Part shown: positions 49,278 to 62,400 of the stretch, piece by piece
Numbering within the stretch: the stretch's first letter is position 1
How the letters are laid out: each line of letters begins with the position of its first letter
Origin: Enoplosus armatus
Taxonomy: Eukaryota > Chordata > Actinopteri > Centrarchiformes > Enoplosidae
Length of the DNA: 64,000 nucleotides
Assembly: GCF_043641665.1 (NCBI RefSeq)
Contig: NC_092183.1
Location: 16,640,501 to 16,704,500 of the forward strand
Direction of reading: 5' to 3'
Made by a program: the position numbers and the translations under genes
The notes under the pieces: model-generated
Seen by the model: the letters and a program-made list of their open reading frames with translations, nothing else
Database searches by the model: none
Told to the model about the DNA's origin: nothing

Positions 49278-51844
49278 GGGGCTGGGATGTGTAAGAAGTG
49301 TCAGTCCAAGACATTTACATGAAAAGCAGTTAGTAGTTGAAAGGCGAGCTGTTTCACAATCTGCCTGTACATTTTCTTTTTTCTCACCCTTTCTCTCTGG
49401 CTAAGTCTCTCTCCATCTCTTTTATTGCCGTGGTCCATGCCTGGCGAATTGATGTGAGAGCAGGGGCGACCCCCACACGTCTACAGCAGACTGGGAGGTG
49501 TTATTGACTCTCATTGAGGCCTACATGACCCTCATCCAGTGTGACCTTTATACAACCTTTTGCTTCACCTGAGGATGACCTTGAAGGAATGTGGCTCTCC
49601 GCATTTATATGTCTGCTATTATTAGGGCCCTCCAACTCATGTTTTTTTCCCCACTTGTCCTTTTTAGTCGCTTTTGCATGCATCCTCTTTCTCTCTGTGT
49701 TTTTTTCTCTCTTTCTGTCTCTCTCAGTTACACAGCAGAGGGTAGTAAGTGTAAATCAAGTGGGACCATTTTCTTTAGCAGGGCCCTGATTAGTGCTGAT
49801 GATGTTTCCAAAGAGGTGAAGGGGACAACTCAGAGGCCACAGCAGCTGCTCTCCCCTATTCACCGCCTGCAGATTTATGTCTCCCTCTCTCTTTTTTCTC
49901 TCTTTCTCCCCCACTCTCGCTCTCTTTCCTACCACATTTTCAACATTATCAATATCGATCGGGCGGTGCACTTAGAACCTCTCTTTAACAATTGGCTCCT
50001 GCGGTTGATATAGGCATTAATGGTGAGTGCTTGCGGATAGAGAAGAAAGAAGGAGGGAGGGTGAGATTTAAAACAGTTTGAAAGATTTATGTAATTTCTC
50101 ATGAATAACCCACAGATGTCATGGTAGGGGATTCTCTCTCACACAGACAGCTTCATCAGTGTAATAGTTTTCCGCATGCGCCCGAGTTCACATCATCATA
50201 TCATCTTATCTTTGGCTAAATGTTTACTTTTTATGGATATTTCATGGGGAGCTGAGATGAGGTCATAGTTGCGATGCTCCAGCTTATGCCACTGGACCTG
50301 TCCTGATGTCCTGACCCTCCCTGTTTGATTTATGATCATAGGAGTCCGCCAAGGGTTGATGAGCTTTAATCCATTCAGCTCAATTACGTAATGAACTTGA
50401 CAGTGGTTGGAACAAGCAGAGAGATACAGCTTTGCCTATAAATATTCAGTAAACTTTAGAAATCTTTCTTTCTGATTAGAATTATTTGCTACAGCATCTA
50501 CAGAGCTGTTTCATAGTTAATGTAAGAGGGCAATTTCCAACATAGTTGCATATTTCTATAATGATAACTGCGATGAATGCATGGTTAATGTCATCATTGG
50601 CCAATGTTAATCCAGTTTGAACACAGATTTTGTCTCGACCTAAAAAACATCCCACAGCTTGTCTTTGCCCTGAGAAATCAGTGCAGGAACACTTTTGTCT
50701 CATAATGACACATTATCCCCAACGAATAAAGCAAGGTGTGAAAACAAGAGGCTGATCTGATTTGAAAAATAATAGATTTTAATTTTCACAGGGAGTAAGT
50801 AGAATTAGTTGTTCCACTGCACCCCCCTGCACAGCATGAATAATTATGCATGGGTGACTAATTTGAAGACACTGCATGCTAAGTATACAAATCCCCCTTT
50901 CTTCCCCCTGCTCCAGGGTTCAAGAAGAATAACACATGACCGCGAAACAAAGGCAACATCAAGCTCATAAAATTAACATAGCAAATGACCTGAAGTAGAG
51001 CCTCGATAAATATTCTGATCTTATCACCTCTAAGTACTGCAAGACAACTAGAGAGCAGCCAATGAAAACACCCTCGTTAATCTTCCATACCCTCGGATAA
51101 ACTTTTTACAGGAAACCATCTTTCCAGCAACTCTGCAGGGGTCGGGACAAGGGCGCCTTCTCCCTAAGTTGATAGATATTTTTTGGGAGATCTCCGACTT
51201 TTGTTCAGACAGTTTCACACTGACCTTGGACTCAAACTCAATTTAGCTTTTCCTTTCTTTTTGTGTTGCCTCCCTCTTTGTGATGTAGAAAGTACTGTCT
51301 GAGAGACACCATTTTAAAAACTTGTTTTGATTCTGTATTCAATCAGATCTACAAAGGGGTGTGTGGGGGTATGGGGTATGGGGTTTGTGTTTGCGTGGGT
51401 CTATGTGCATGTGCGCTTGCATACATAGTTTGTGTCACAATCCTAACACCTTTTCGTGTCCCTTCTCTACCCCTAAAGCTGTTTATGCAAGGTGAGGAGA
51501 CAGAGCTTTGTACAAGTTTGAATGTTGTCTCCCTCGAATGTTGTCAGAGGAAAACAGTCGTTTTAGAGATGAAGAGGGGATCAATCAGCCTTACCCTCCT
51601 CAGCTGCCACATGTGTCATGTGTCTTTTGGCCTGTCGTTCTTATGTGCTGCAGGTTGATAAAATGCATAATCCCCCTCATTTGATTCAGGTGCATGTTTT
51701 GTCATGCTAGCGTGTGGATAAAAATGATGGCTCTCAGCATCTGAGTTTTCCAAGTGTACACATTACGCTCTGAATAAACTACTGTAGGTTAGGCATTGTT
51801 GGAATTTGTGAATTTTTGCAGTTTACCTCTTTACAGATATCTTT

Positions 51845-51882
51845 CTCTGTATGCAGTGCATTTCATTGTACTGCATACAGAG
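51845..51882. other. Perfect 13-bp-stem hairpin
   Basis: Arm ctctgtatgcagt (51845-51857) is the exact reverse complement of actgcatacagag (51870-51882). A G-T pair plus two further pairs can extend the stem inward, leaving a loop of about six bases (tttcat). At 38 bases it is shorter than a normal microRNA precursor, and the flanks do not extend the pairing. It may be the remains of a small palindromic element. Confidence 0.9.
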
Positions 51883-54664
51883 TTGTTCAACATTAATCCC
51901 TCCTCAAAAAGCCAAGGGAAGAGAGAGGTTTGTAATTGTATTCGTTTGAAGGTACAATCTGTAATTTGAAATTAAACAAAGGAATTGCTACTCTCCCAGA
52001 TTGACACATGGTTTAATACAGTGACTAAGACTAGATGGCGGCATGTCTTGACTGATACATTTTTTAAGCTTTGGAAACTCAGTCACAGTTAAATAGGCCT
52101 ACATTTGCAATTGTGATCAGTTGAGAAACATACAAACCCCAAACTATTAAGTCAAACCCTTCAAAAACGATATAAATTAGGCCATTAACTGATATTATAT
52201 TATGCCAAGTCAGTAATAATTGAACACATTTGAGTAGAAACTGTAACACACAAAGTGAAGAAGGTCTACAATGACAGATCTACAAGTTCTCCAAGAACTC
52301 GTCTTAGTTCATATGCATTATTATATGTTAGAGCCCACACTGTCCTTTTTAACATAATCTAATTCTAGATCAGATGATTTCATATTAGATGGCTTTTCAC
52401 TGATACGCAGTTTTAGCAATAATACTAATCTGATTTATGCTAATCTAATTTAGCACTGGATATTTTATTTCATTATTACGATGTATAATTTGTCTATATT
52501 TGCCCCCCCACCCCCTCAAAACTGTGAACATCAGGTACCAAACAAAATAAATCACAGTGGGTTTTTAAAAATTCCAAATATATTCTACTATTTGTCCAGG
52601 TCGCCCCCCTGTTTCCATCCTCCTGGTCATTAGACTCATTGTTCCATTCAAGGCCCATAGGTTTAGACTAGCTAAAATTGTCCTCCTCTGAGAATACAAC
52701 ACTCTTATCCAAGGCATCCTGCAGCAAGGACAAAATCAACACAGGGAAAAAGTGTCTAGTGTCACCACCGCCTGTATCAAAGAACAGGGGCATCTGATGC
52801 CCTAGTTTCTCTTTTGAAGTGTACTTCTACATCCGAGTTGATAGACGCTTCCATCTCTGCCTTCTTGCTCTCACAAGTGTGTTTTGCATCTCACATTGCC
52901 TTACACATTGGAGAGACACGTATCAGTGTGTTTAAGTTAGTGTGTGTGTGAGACAGCTGCAGATGAACGGGGAGGGACCAGAATGTCAGTGTGTCGTGGA
53001 CAGGTCAGGTCACTCAGAACACACAAAATATATGTCAGTCGTCGATGTAGCGCAAGGACTCAGCGACACACACATGCTACTGAAGGCAGGGGCATAAATC
53101 ACAATTATTGAAGCTAGAGACACTGACTGGTCTGACCGCAGAGTGCAACACAGCACAGCGTAGGGAACTTCTCCAAATAAGCTCTCTCTCCCCTTTCTAC
53201 CCTTGCTGAATGACACTCCCAGAATAGAGATTTGTGTGGGTCCCCTGTAGCCAAATGAGACAGGACGGGAACACAAAGTTAGAGTATTTTCAGGGCACAG
53301 CCAGGAGCCTCAGTGTCATGGCAGAGAAGAGAAAAAAGGCAGGTTAGGTGTGTGTTCTTGCACTAAGCCAGTGACCTGGGTAATTAGGAGAATGTGTGTG
53401 TGTGGGCGTATATTTGTGTTCAACCATTTGTTCGACTACCGGTCCCAGCAACCGCCTCACGTCTCCACCCCCTCCCCGTTGGGTGACAGGGACAGGTATT
53501 TGTCATCACCATTAGTGAGCGATTAGGTAGCTGTCTCCTTTCGTGTTTTTAACGTCGTGAGCTGCTGGATTAAAGAATTAACATGTGACTGTCAAGGTGG
53601 AGAAGAGACAGACAGGTAGAAGTATAATATGAGAAGTAGAGGTGAGTTACTGAGCATGCAACTGCTCAGATAATACATACTGTACAAACAATTACACACA
53701 GTTCTGTGGGCACACACTCACACACATTGTTTCTTTCCTGTCTGCGTCTAAAAGATATGATTTGGACTGACATTGGCTCCAGACTTCCTTGCACAACTCT
53801 GATGAGTAGGCTGACCTTGTCTCAGTCTGACCCTGTGTGACCTCCTGTCCTCTAAGCCCCCTCAAAGACAAAGCCTCATTAAGAAGAAAATAGCCTGAGA
53901 GCGGGTCCCTGTGGTATTGTGTGTGTGTGCATGTGTGTGCACATGTACACGTATGTGGTTGACTGCTTTAATACTGTCTCTGCTTCAAAACACCCCTAGT
54001 GGCCTCACCAGGGTATTAAGTTTTATTCTGCATGTGCAGAGCACAATGCAACAGTACTGGAGAGGATAGATTGAATGTAGTGTGAATGAGCTGTGCAGTA
54101 TTCAGATGATTGGCTTGAAATTTAAACCTCAGGTTTGTTTCTTTGCATAAAAATCTCTAAGAGGAAGTTGCTACTCAATCTGAATGGCAGATTTAAATAT
54201 TGCAGATAGATCATCATTTACAGCAGATAGAAAACACACACATCATGAGAGTATCGATTAGTTGAAATGCTGATCATTTTACTACTTTTAACTCTTCTCT
54301 TGCATCGGCTTTTCTGAACTTGCAACTCATTCCAGAAATCAAAAGGAAATCTGACTTAAAGAGAGAAAGGTTAATATTTTATTTTACTTTTTTCAAGTGT
54401 TGCTGTGTCTCCACATTGAAAGAGCTACAATAGGTATTCAAAAAGCTATGTATGCATTGTAAAATGCAAGGACTGTAGACGGGCACTGTTGTCCCCCAAA
54501 GCTTTGGCTAATAGGCTGTAAGATGTTGATTTAAGGACAAGAAGGGAATGTCAGCAGCGTAATAATGGGGGTGCACCACATGGAACGAGGAATAAAAGAA
54601 GACATGTTACCTGGATTTGCATTTCTAATGTTGATAACTTAGCAAGCATTGGGGGTAATTTTAT

Positions 54665-54675
54665 GGGGGGGGGGG
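54665..54675. repeat. Poly-G tract
   Basis: A run of eleven G between ttat and ctcagtg. Confidence 0.95.
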
Positions 54676-57600
54676 CTCAGTGCTGCAGAACGTGCACACA
54701 CTGCACTCACTAATAATGTCTCCTGTGAATTATTCGGTGGCATATGACTCTCCGGTTCATACCTTTACATGTATACCTTTACCCTTTTTAGAGGGACAAA
54801 TATGACAACATGTATTTTGTACTGTGCTATACAATTAACAGCATTAGTAAAGACACAGAATAGATACATTTTTTTTTTTAGTGTCAAATAAACAATAAAT
54901 GCCCATTTTGAGTTCCCACATCACATCACTGTGGCTTTTATTATTTGCTTATTTTGACCACTCAACAGTCAGAATTCAGTTTTCCTAAATATTTTTAGAC
55001 ATGCAATGCTGATTTACATTTTGGACATAAAAGAATTGTTTATCTCGTAGATTTTAATATACACTGATTTCTTTTACCCACTTCATCCTTAAAAGTCCTG
55101 AAAGATTATCGAAATGAAATTCCCAGCACAACAGATGTCAAACTTGTACTCTGCATGCACGTGTTGCAACCGCAGTTTTATGACAATAATGATTTCTTGC
55201 CTTCTTTTCTTATATTGAGTCCAACAGGTAGACAGAATGCAGGAAACAATGTGCTGTTAGTTCTCTCGACATAATAAGTTCCCCCGGGGTACATCCTGAG
55301 ACTTTATTACTGCTGCTTTCCTCCCAGTGAGAAACTTTGAGGAGATAAGGAAAGGAAAGAACAGAGGAGAGAAAAAGAGAGGACGATGAGAGAGGGGGGA
55401 AATTGGGACACACTGCACGTCAGTATTAATGATGAGAACTCAATAGATGAAGAACTTTAAGTAAATGAAATAAAAGGCGCTTTTATTCACTAAGTTGTCA
55501 TTAAATTTCAGGTATTTGACTTATCTCAGTAGGGCAGTTGTTGGAGTTTTGCAGAGCACATTCCAAACAATAACATCATTCATTCCTTGTTGAAAATTCA
55601 CTTCAACATCTGTTTTATACAGTTTCTGTCGTCTCCTCTGCTGTCAGACAATAGAATAAACAGCAACTGAAACTTGGATTTCAAGGTCATGAACTGACTG
55701 TACGAGGTGTTGAAGAAAGCAGATATATTGCTATACAAAACTGAGTGTTACATGTGATGTGAAATTGGTCCACTTGAGTTGAAAGCTTGTAGTAAATGTT
55801 TTAAATGATTTAGAATTACGTGGCTAAAATCGGCCAGATGAACGAATACAGAATAAAACCTCTTAATGTAGTGAATTCCTTCTGTTGGGGCGTATCTAAG
55901 TAATACATTTACCATAAATTGAAATTTCCAAGTTTTCAAGTGTTCATTAGTAAAAACAAGTACTAGATAGATATAACTACCAGCCAATTTAATGCACAAT
56001 TATTAAGATGTAATGAATTAATCAGTGTATTATGTAAATAACTTTATTTATATCACCTTTTGTGATATATTTTATGATATACATGTATTTATGAGGTTAT
56101 ATGATCCATCAGATGTTACTGCGCTCTTACACACTAGGAATGTGATAACGCAATTTTGATCAGTTATGGCGAGATATTTGACCTCTTCTTCAATATTGCC
56201 ATAAGCCATGAAAGAAAGCAGGATGTACTTGACAAAAGGAGGAATGATATTTGGAGTAATGGGACGCACCGCAGGTGTAGCCTACCTTCTGCTTGTAATA
56301 AATGACGTCCGGCCCCTTAAAGACAATTCTATTACCTCCCCAGTCATGTGCAATCAGTCTCTGTCAGGGAAATGGATATGCACACGTGTTACCAAATCGG
56401 TAGCCAAGGCCCTATCAATACAGGCTGATCTCAAGATTTATGCCACTGCTTTGGTGGCTGGTGACAGGTACACATTTCTGACTGAATCTCAGCCAAGTCT
56501 TTCAGTCAGGATCTAAGTACAACCAGCCAAATCTAATAGATATGGATGACTTCCAAGGGAATATATTGTTGTATATACAATTTGTTTCATGACTTTTTCA
56601 GGCGTGTTTTCATCAAAAAACAAGAAGAAAGTTTGCCACAATATTTTTAGCACGTGGACTTGTGATGGACCACTGGGACTCATTATTTTCTCTTGTAGCC
56701 AGCATAACTTCCCCTAAATGCTCTAGTCTCCTGTTCCTCATAGAGGTAGCAACATTTACAGACACACATCACTTGCAGGATTTTTTTTTTTTTTTCCAAC
56801 CAGGACTGCTTGTTGTTTACTGGCAAGAGAACCACATGGCTTGAATTTTTCTGTATTATCCTCTGTTTTATGTTTATTTTCTTTCTCTCTATTTTTCTTT
56901 TTTCTATTGCCATTTTGCTTTTGCCCTGCGAGCATGAAACCAAAGTCAATGAGAACCAGGGGTGTATGGGTCCCAGCAGGGGTGAGGGGATCAGACCCTC
57001 TTTGAGTGTCACATGTGGGGCTGGTTAAATCGGGGGCAGACCTAAATGCGCACAAGCTCACGCTCTTTCATGGAAGGGGGCCTCTGAATAGTGGTGTCAT
57101 TTTGTAACCTCATATCAACCGTCCAATACTTGTATTATTAGAGTATGCTGGTAATAATGAGAGATACGCTCTGGAAATACTCAACAGTGTACTAATGATG
57201 TCATGATGCTATTAGTTTACAGAGAAATCAATCATTTGCTGTCTAAATGCAGGAACATATGTACTGTAGGCATCCTACATGATTGTCTCTTTGTGTGTGT
57301 GTGTGTGCGGACACACTGTGCAGACATATGTGCATGTCCAAAATGTTCTTGAAAATTGGCATACCCACCTACAACTAGTGTCTTTTTTTTCACCAAGTTG
57401 CACCTGATACATTTCTCTCCTCTTGTGACTGTCCAAATATTTGAGTGGGAGAGACATTTAAGAGAGACCTTGAGAGGAACACAATAACCCTCCACTTATG
57501 TGTCCGTTGGAGGGGAAGAAATAAAAGTGAAAAAAGCTTTCTCAGGCGGGGGCCAGAACATCTGGAGTGCAGGAAAACACCTAAAGCTACCCTGATTAAA

Positions 57601-59423
57601 ATCACACTTTTCCTCCCAAGCTGTGACAAAATGGCACTTAAAGACAGCCAGCCTTAGAATAACACACTCATGTACCAGAATAATACAAGTTAAGTCTCTT
57701 CTTTATTAGATAAGGGTAAGCACAGATATGAGGCTGAGGCTGTGATGTCTGTTTAGCCTGCGTGTTACACGCCACCTCAATAACTAAGCACGTTTTGTTT
57801 TCTTCTCCCCTCTTTAGCTAATTTGTTTGTGGACTTTTTCAATTCTCATAATGTCATCTCAAACGTTCCTCTTAAACCTTGACCTCCCGAGTTATTGTCG
57901 AGTCCTGTGGGCTGGAGTGCAGGCTGGGTGGCCGGGCGAGAGAGGCAGGAAAGAGGAAAAGCTACGCAGACTCTTTGGGATCTGTTTACACAAACGGGAA
58001 GCTTTTTGGTGGGAGATAAAAGTTAGTAACAGCATTGAAGTGCTTTTCCCATCGTCTCTGGAAACCTCCTCACATCGACCCTCCTCCTGTCACTTTAACA
58101 GATGTTTGGTTTAGGAAACTGTAAACAATGTCTGCATTTCAATTTCTGTTATCATCTTATTACTATAACTCTCCAAGCGTCATAGTACTTGGCAGGGACT
58201 GTGTATCTGCTGACCAGTGTGTGTGTAACGGACAACATATCACATGCTGACCTCAGAGGACACATGATGATGTAGGAGCAGTTTTGTCATCAAATCATGT
58301 TAAACAAGACAGACTGTTCCTGCTCATTGACAGATATAGTGAACACAAACTATGTGGTTGACTACCTGATCCCAAAGAGGCATGTAGAAATCAATCCCTC
58401 TATCTATGACCCACTGTTTGTCCGCATAAACCTCTACACTGTAATCCCTTTAGTGTTCAATTAATCCACTCACTGCTGTTCCAACTTTGTATTACACACC
58501 GATTTGTATAACCCCTCTCACATAAGCTGTCTGTATCTATGTTAGCTCAGCCTTTGGTTTTTGCAGCCTTTACCATCACCTCCACCACCAAACAGGCAGA
58601 CAGGCAGAGGGAGAGAGGAAAGCAGGGAGGGAGGGAGGGTCAACATCAAATGTGATGAATGCCTTTCTACGGAAAAGCTGTACGGAATGTCCTTGACTTT
58701 AATCAAAACTATTTGTTTTTGGGGCGGCTCGTCTGTTGTCTCATGCGCTCATGTCCACTGATAGCCTGACATTAATGACACCATAAATCAGGCCAAGTGA
58801 CGCTGGGGTTTTTGGTAATGTTTCAGGGCTGCTACAGAGATGGCGGTCATTGAGGAGGATGAGGAGGAGAGTGAAGAGTCTGTTGGAATGCCAGATTATG
58901 TGGGGGTTAACTAGCCCCTTGAGGGAAAAAAAAAAACGAGGTCTGAAGCTGAGCTATGCCAGAGCCAAGAGAACCGAAGCTACCCTGTTTTTAATATGCA
59001 TGAGATAATACATTCGAGACGAGAGCTACATGATAGTATTTTGTACAGAAGGTTTTGCTCATAACGAACAGGGAAAGAAAGAAACAATGAAAAAAAAAAA
59101 TCACTGCCACTCAAAGAAATATAGCAGTGGAAATGCAGCTGATTTGCAATACATGATTCTTTTGTTTCTCTATACTCAACAGCCACATGGTAACATTTGT
59201 ACTTCAGCAGCATCAAAGACTTGGGCCAAACACGGCTGATAAGCTTCTTTGTGAATGCCATGATTCTCTGCTGCACATCCCTCATCCCTCGCTGCAATAG
59301 TCCGCTCACATAAACACACAAGCCCTCTCTGGGCCAGGATCTAAACAAATCTGACATGATTGATTTGACAGAGGCTATGAGATAACTGTTCATCAGCCAA
59401 TACACTATGAATAGAAAGGCCAT

Positions 59424-62400
59424 GAAATCTTCATACAGGAGGGATTGGCCAAGAAAACATTGCTGCCCATTTGTATGTTTGAATAGAGGGGAGAAGGCTG
59501 AACAGATGTTTAGTATTTCTCAGGGTCAGTTGGTGTAATTCTACCTCAATTAGCTAGGATTTCAGGCATTAAGATGTTAAGTTGTAGGTCAGTGTGAACT
59601 TTCACACACAGAAATCGTTAAGATATGACACAGTGTTGGAACTGAAGTAGGCTGTGGGAGGCTGTAGTGGAGCTGTTGCACTGAATTTGTTACTGTGGTC
59701 AAGTGCTTATAATATCTCTTCCATGGCGGCAAATATTTCCAGAGCTCAAATTTGCTCCAAACATATCATTTGCTAATGAGCATGTAGCAGAAAATGGAAT
59801 TATTGCTCAATGAAAACAGACCACTCCTGTAAAAAGAAAAAGAAAAAGATCCTCTCTCTCATCCTTCTAATTGGAAATGCATACAGCTTTGAGAGCAGCA
59901 CAGTAAGTGGTGTGTGGCTTTTTTCCTGTCACAGTCAATGCAAAACTAAGGAGCAGTACATAGATCACAATCACAAGAGCTGTTTGGTTGAATCTCACAT
60001 TGCCAAGAGAAAGCTATCTAGACAGTACCTGCCAAAAGGAGTGTGCATTTCTAATCCCTAGATGGCTCATAGGCGCAACAAATCTTATCTATCTACATGC
60101 TGTCAAAAAATGTCACTGCCATATCAAATAGAGAAGACGATACCTGAAGGAGAGGTGCTGGGGGGAGGAAAAAGGAGAGGAAATATACAACAATGTGCAT
60201 TTTCACCAGTGCTCACATGCGCACAAACACACACATACACCTACACAAATACACTGGAGAGACCTGGAGCTGTCGTCAGTTGACAAACAAATGACAGACG
60301 AATGACATGTTGGAACACCTCCACCAGGCCTGATAGTAATCGCCCTGTGAGATTGTGCCAATGGCATCTCTTATGGAGAGAGGGGGAGAGAGAGCGAGGC
60401 CTGTGTGTCATTTTACACAAACAAAACCTCTGCCAAACACCGGATGTGATTGCTTCCACCGCTGTCAACTATGTCCAATCTAATCTGTCTGTCAATCTGG
60501 GTTGCAGGGAGTGAGGACATGGTTAAAGGAGGGATGATGGAAAGGTGGAATAGTAAAGAGGGAGAGAAAAGGTGGATTTGTTGTATCGGACAGAGGATTT
60601 GATACTAAAGCTGTGGCAGCATGTTAACATGTATGCCCCCGATTAAGCTGATAGAAGGCTTTTGTGCTCCATGGTTTTAATCAGTTATCAACACTTTTAT
60701 ATATAAAGCTAAACAAGTGTTTTTAGATCATTAACTGCTTTACTGAGGTGCATGCCCCATGTAAGTTCTTCTAGTTTTTCTAGTATGTTTTTCTCTGCCC
60801 TCAGTGTCACTTTGTTATATTTGCATTTGTATACGTGTATTTGTGGAGTGTCTGTATATGTTTGTGTGTGTGAGTGCACATTTGTGTAGGAGCTGTATTG
60901 CATGGTGCAGGGTGGGTGTCATGTATCCAACAGTGAAGCCGGTGGATAATTGGCATCATGGTCAGACTCTCAGCAGTCTGAGCTGACCCGAGAGCTGCAA
61001 CAAAGTGAGAGAGAGAGGGAGAGAGACAGAAGGACTGAGTGTAACCTAATGACAGAAAGACTGAGTACATATATAATACAGGAACAGGGGGGTTATTTAT
61101 TTATGTATGAGTCTGAGTGGGGATATGAATATGGTGATATGTGTGTTATTGTGTGTGTGAATGAGCGTGCACTTGTGTCTACATGGGAATGTATGTGCAA
61201 GTGCTGCAGACACCTGCACCATTAGAGGCAGCACATGTACCCACGTGAGAGTGTGCATGCACATGTGTATGTGTTTGACTACAAAAGCCTGCAGACAAAT
61301 GCCCAAATTTTACTTTGTTACTAAAACCCCACTCACAAATGCATTTACCTGCAGAATCATCAATCCTAATGAGGCCAAATTAAACTTTCATGCATGATGC
61401 ACTTCTTACTCATCAAAGTGTCATGGTGGGCCACGCTCTGTGACCTTTATGTTTGTGTGTGTATGTTAGCGTCGGGCTCAGGACCCTGCTGGCGGATACA
61501 GTATAATGTGTGCTTTTGCTTCACCCTTAATTCAATCAAGTCCCTCCCACTGCCGTGGCCTCTTTATTCCAATTCGATTAGTGGGCTAAAGCCATCAAGA
61601 TTTCCTGGACAAAATGAATGCTTGTATTAATCCCCGCAATTTCCATTTAAAACGTAGGGGCATCGACTTGATTAATAAGGGCTGATGCTGAATAATTACA
61701 CAGCAAACACAAGGAGGGTTATAGGAAAAGCACAGCTGGGCCTGCCCCCAAACGCCCTCTGGGAAACCACAGAAGGGGGGTCAAAGTAAAGCAATGGCAA
61801 TGACTGAGGTGATGAATCTCTTAGCTGGCCCCTTATGCAATTAACGAGCAACGCTTCTATTAATTTGGTTCCCCCAGAGTGGTGACTGGTCAGATGTCTC
61901 AGGGTCAACGGTCAGGGGTCGAGAGCAGAGGTCAAGCCAACAACAGCACAGAATAAGAGAGAAAATAAGAAGAGAGGGAGACAGAAGGAGAGAGGAGGAA
62001 AAAATGACAATGAAATCAAATTCCAAGTTAATTTAAAAGGTGGGGTTTGCCTTTAGTTTCTAACACCAGCACATTTTGTTCTGGGATCTATCAATTATTC
62101 TGTCTAATAGGTATCCATGAGCATGAGGTATTCAGGGTTGTACGTATGAATGGAAACATCCAGTGCACATTTAATTGGGAGTGATCAATCGTTGCACGCT
62201 GCGTTTGAGCATTCAATAAAGGCCCAATCAATTGCAGGGTTGGGCTGGAGGGAGAGAAGACAAACAATGGCAGTGTTCTTTAAGGAACAGATTACAAGTT
62301 AACATTTATTTGGTGGAGATATCGTAAGGCCATCCCCACCACGATGTAATATTAAACTAGTGATCCATAGTCATCCATTACAAATGTCTCATCGATCTCA

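Larger units (their letters stand above)
47180..58979. other. 11.8 kb non-coding stretch
   Basis: No gene supported. It holds a GT run at 49222-49240 with a G-rich tail to about 49277, pyrimidine tracts (49080-49170 and 49670-49730), the hairpin at 51845-51882, a G tract at 54665-54675 and T/A runs (54870 and 56781). Exon-like blocks at 51479-51653 and 56344-56467 are described under findings but not called. Confidence 0.55.
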
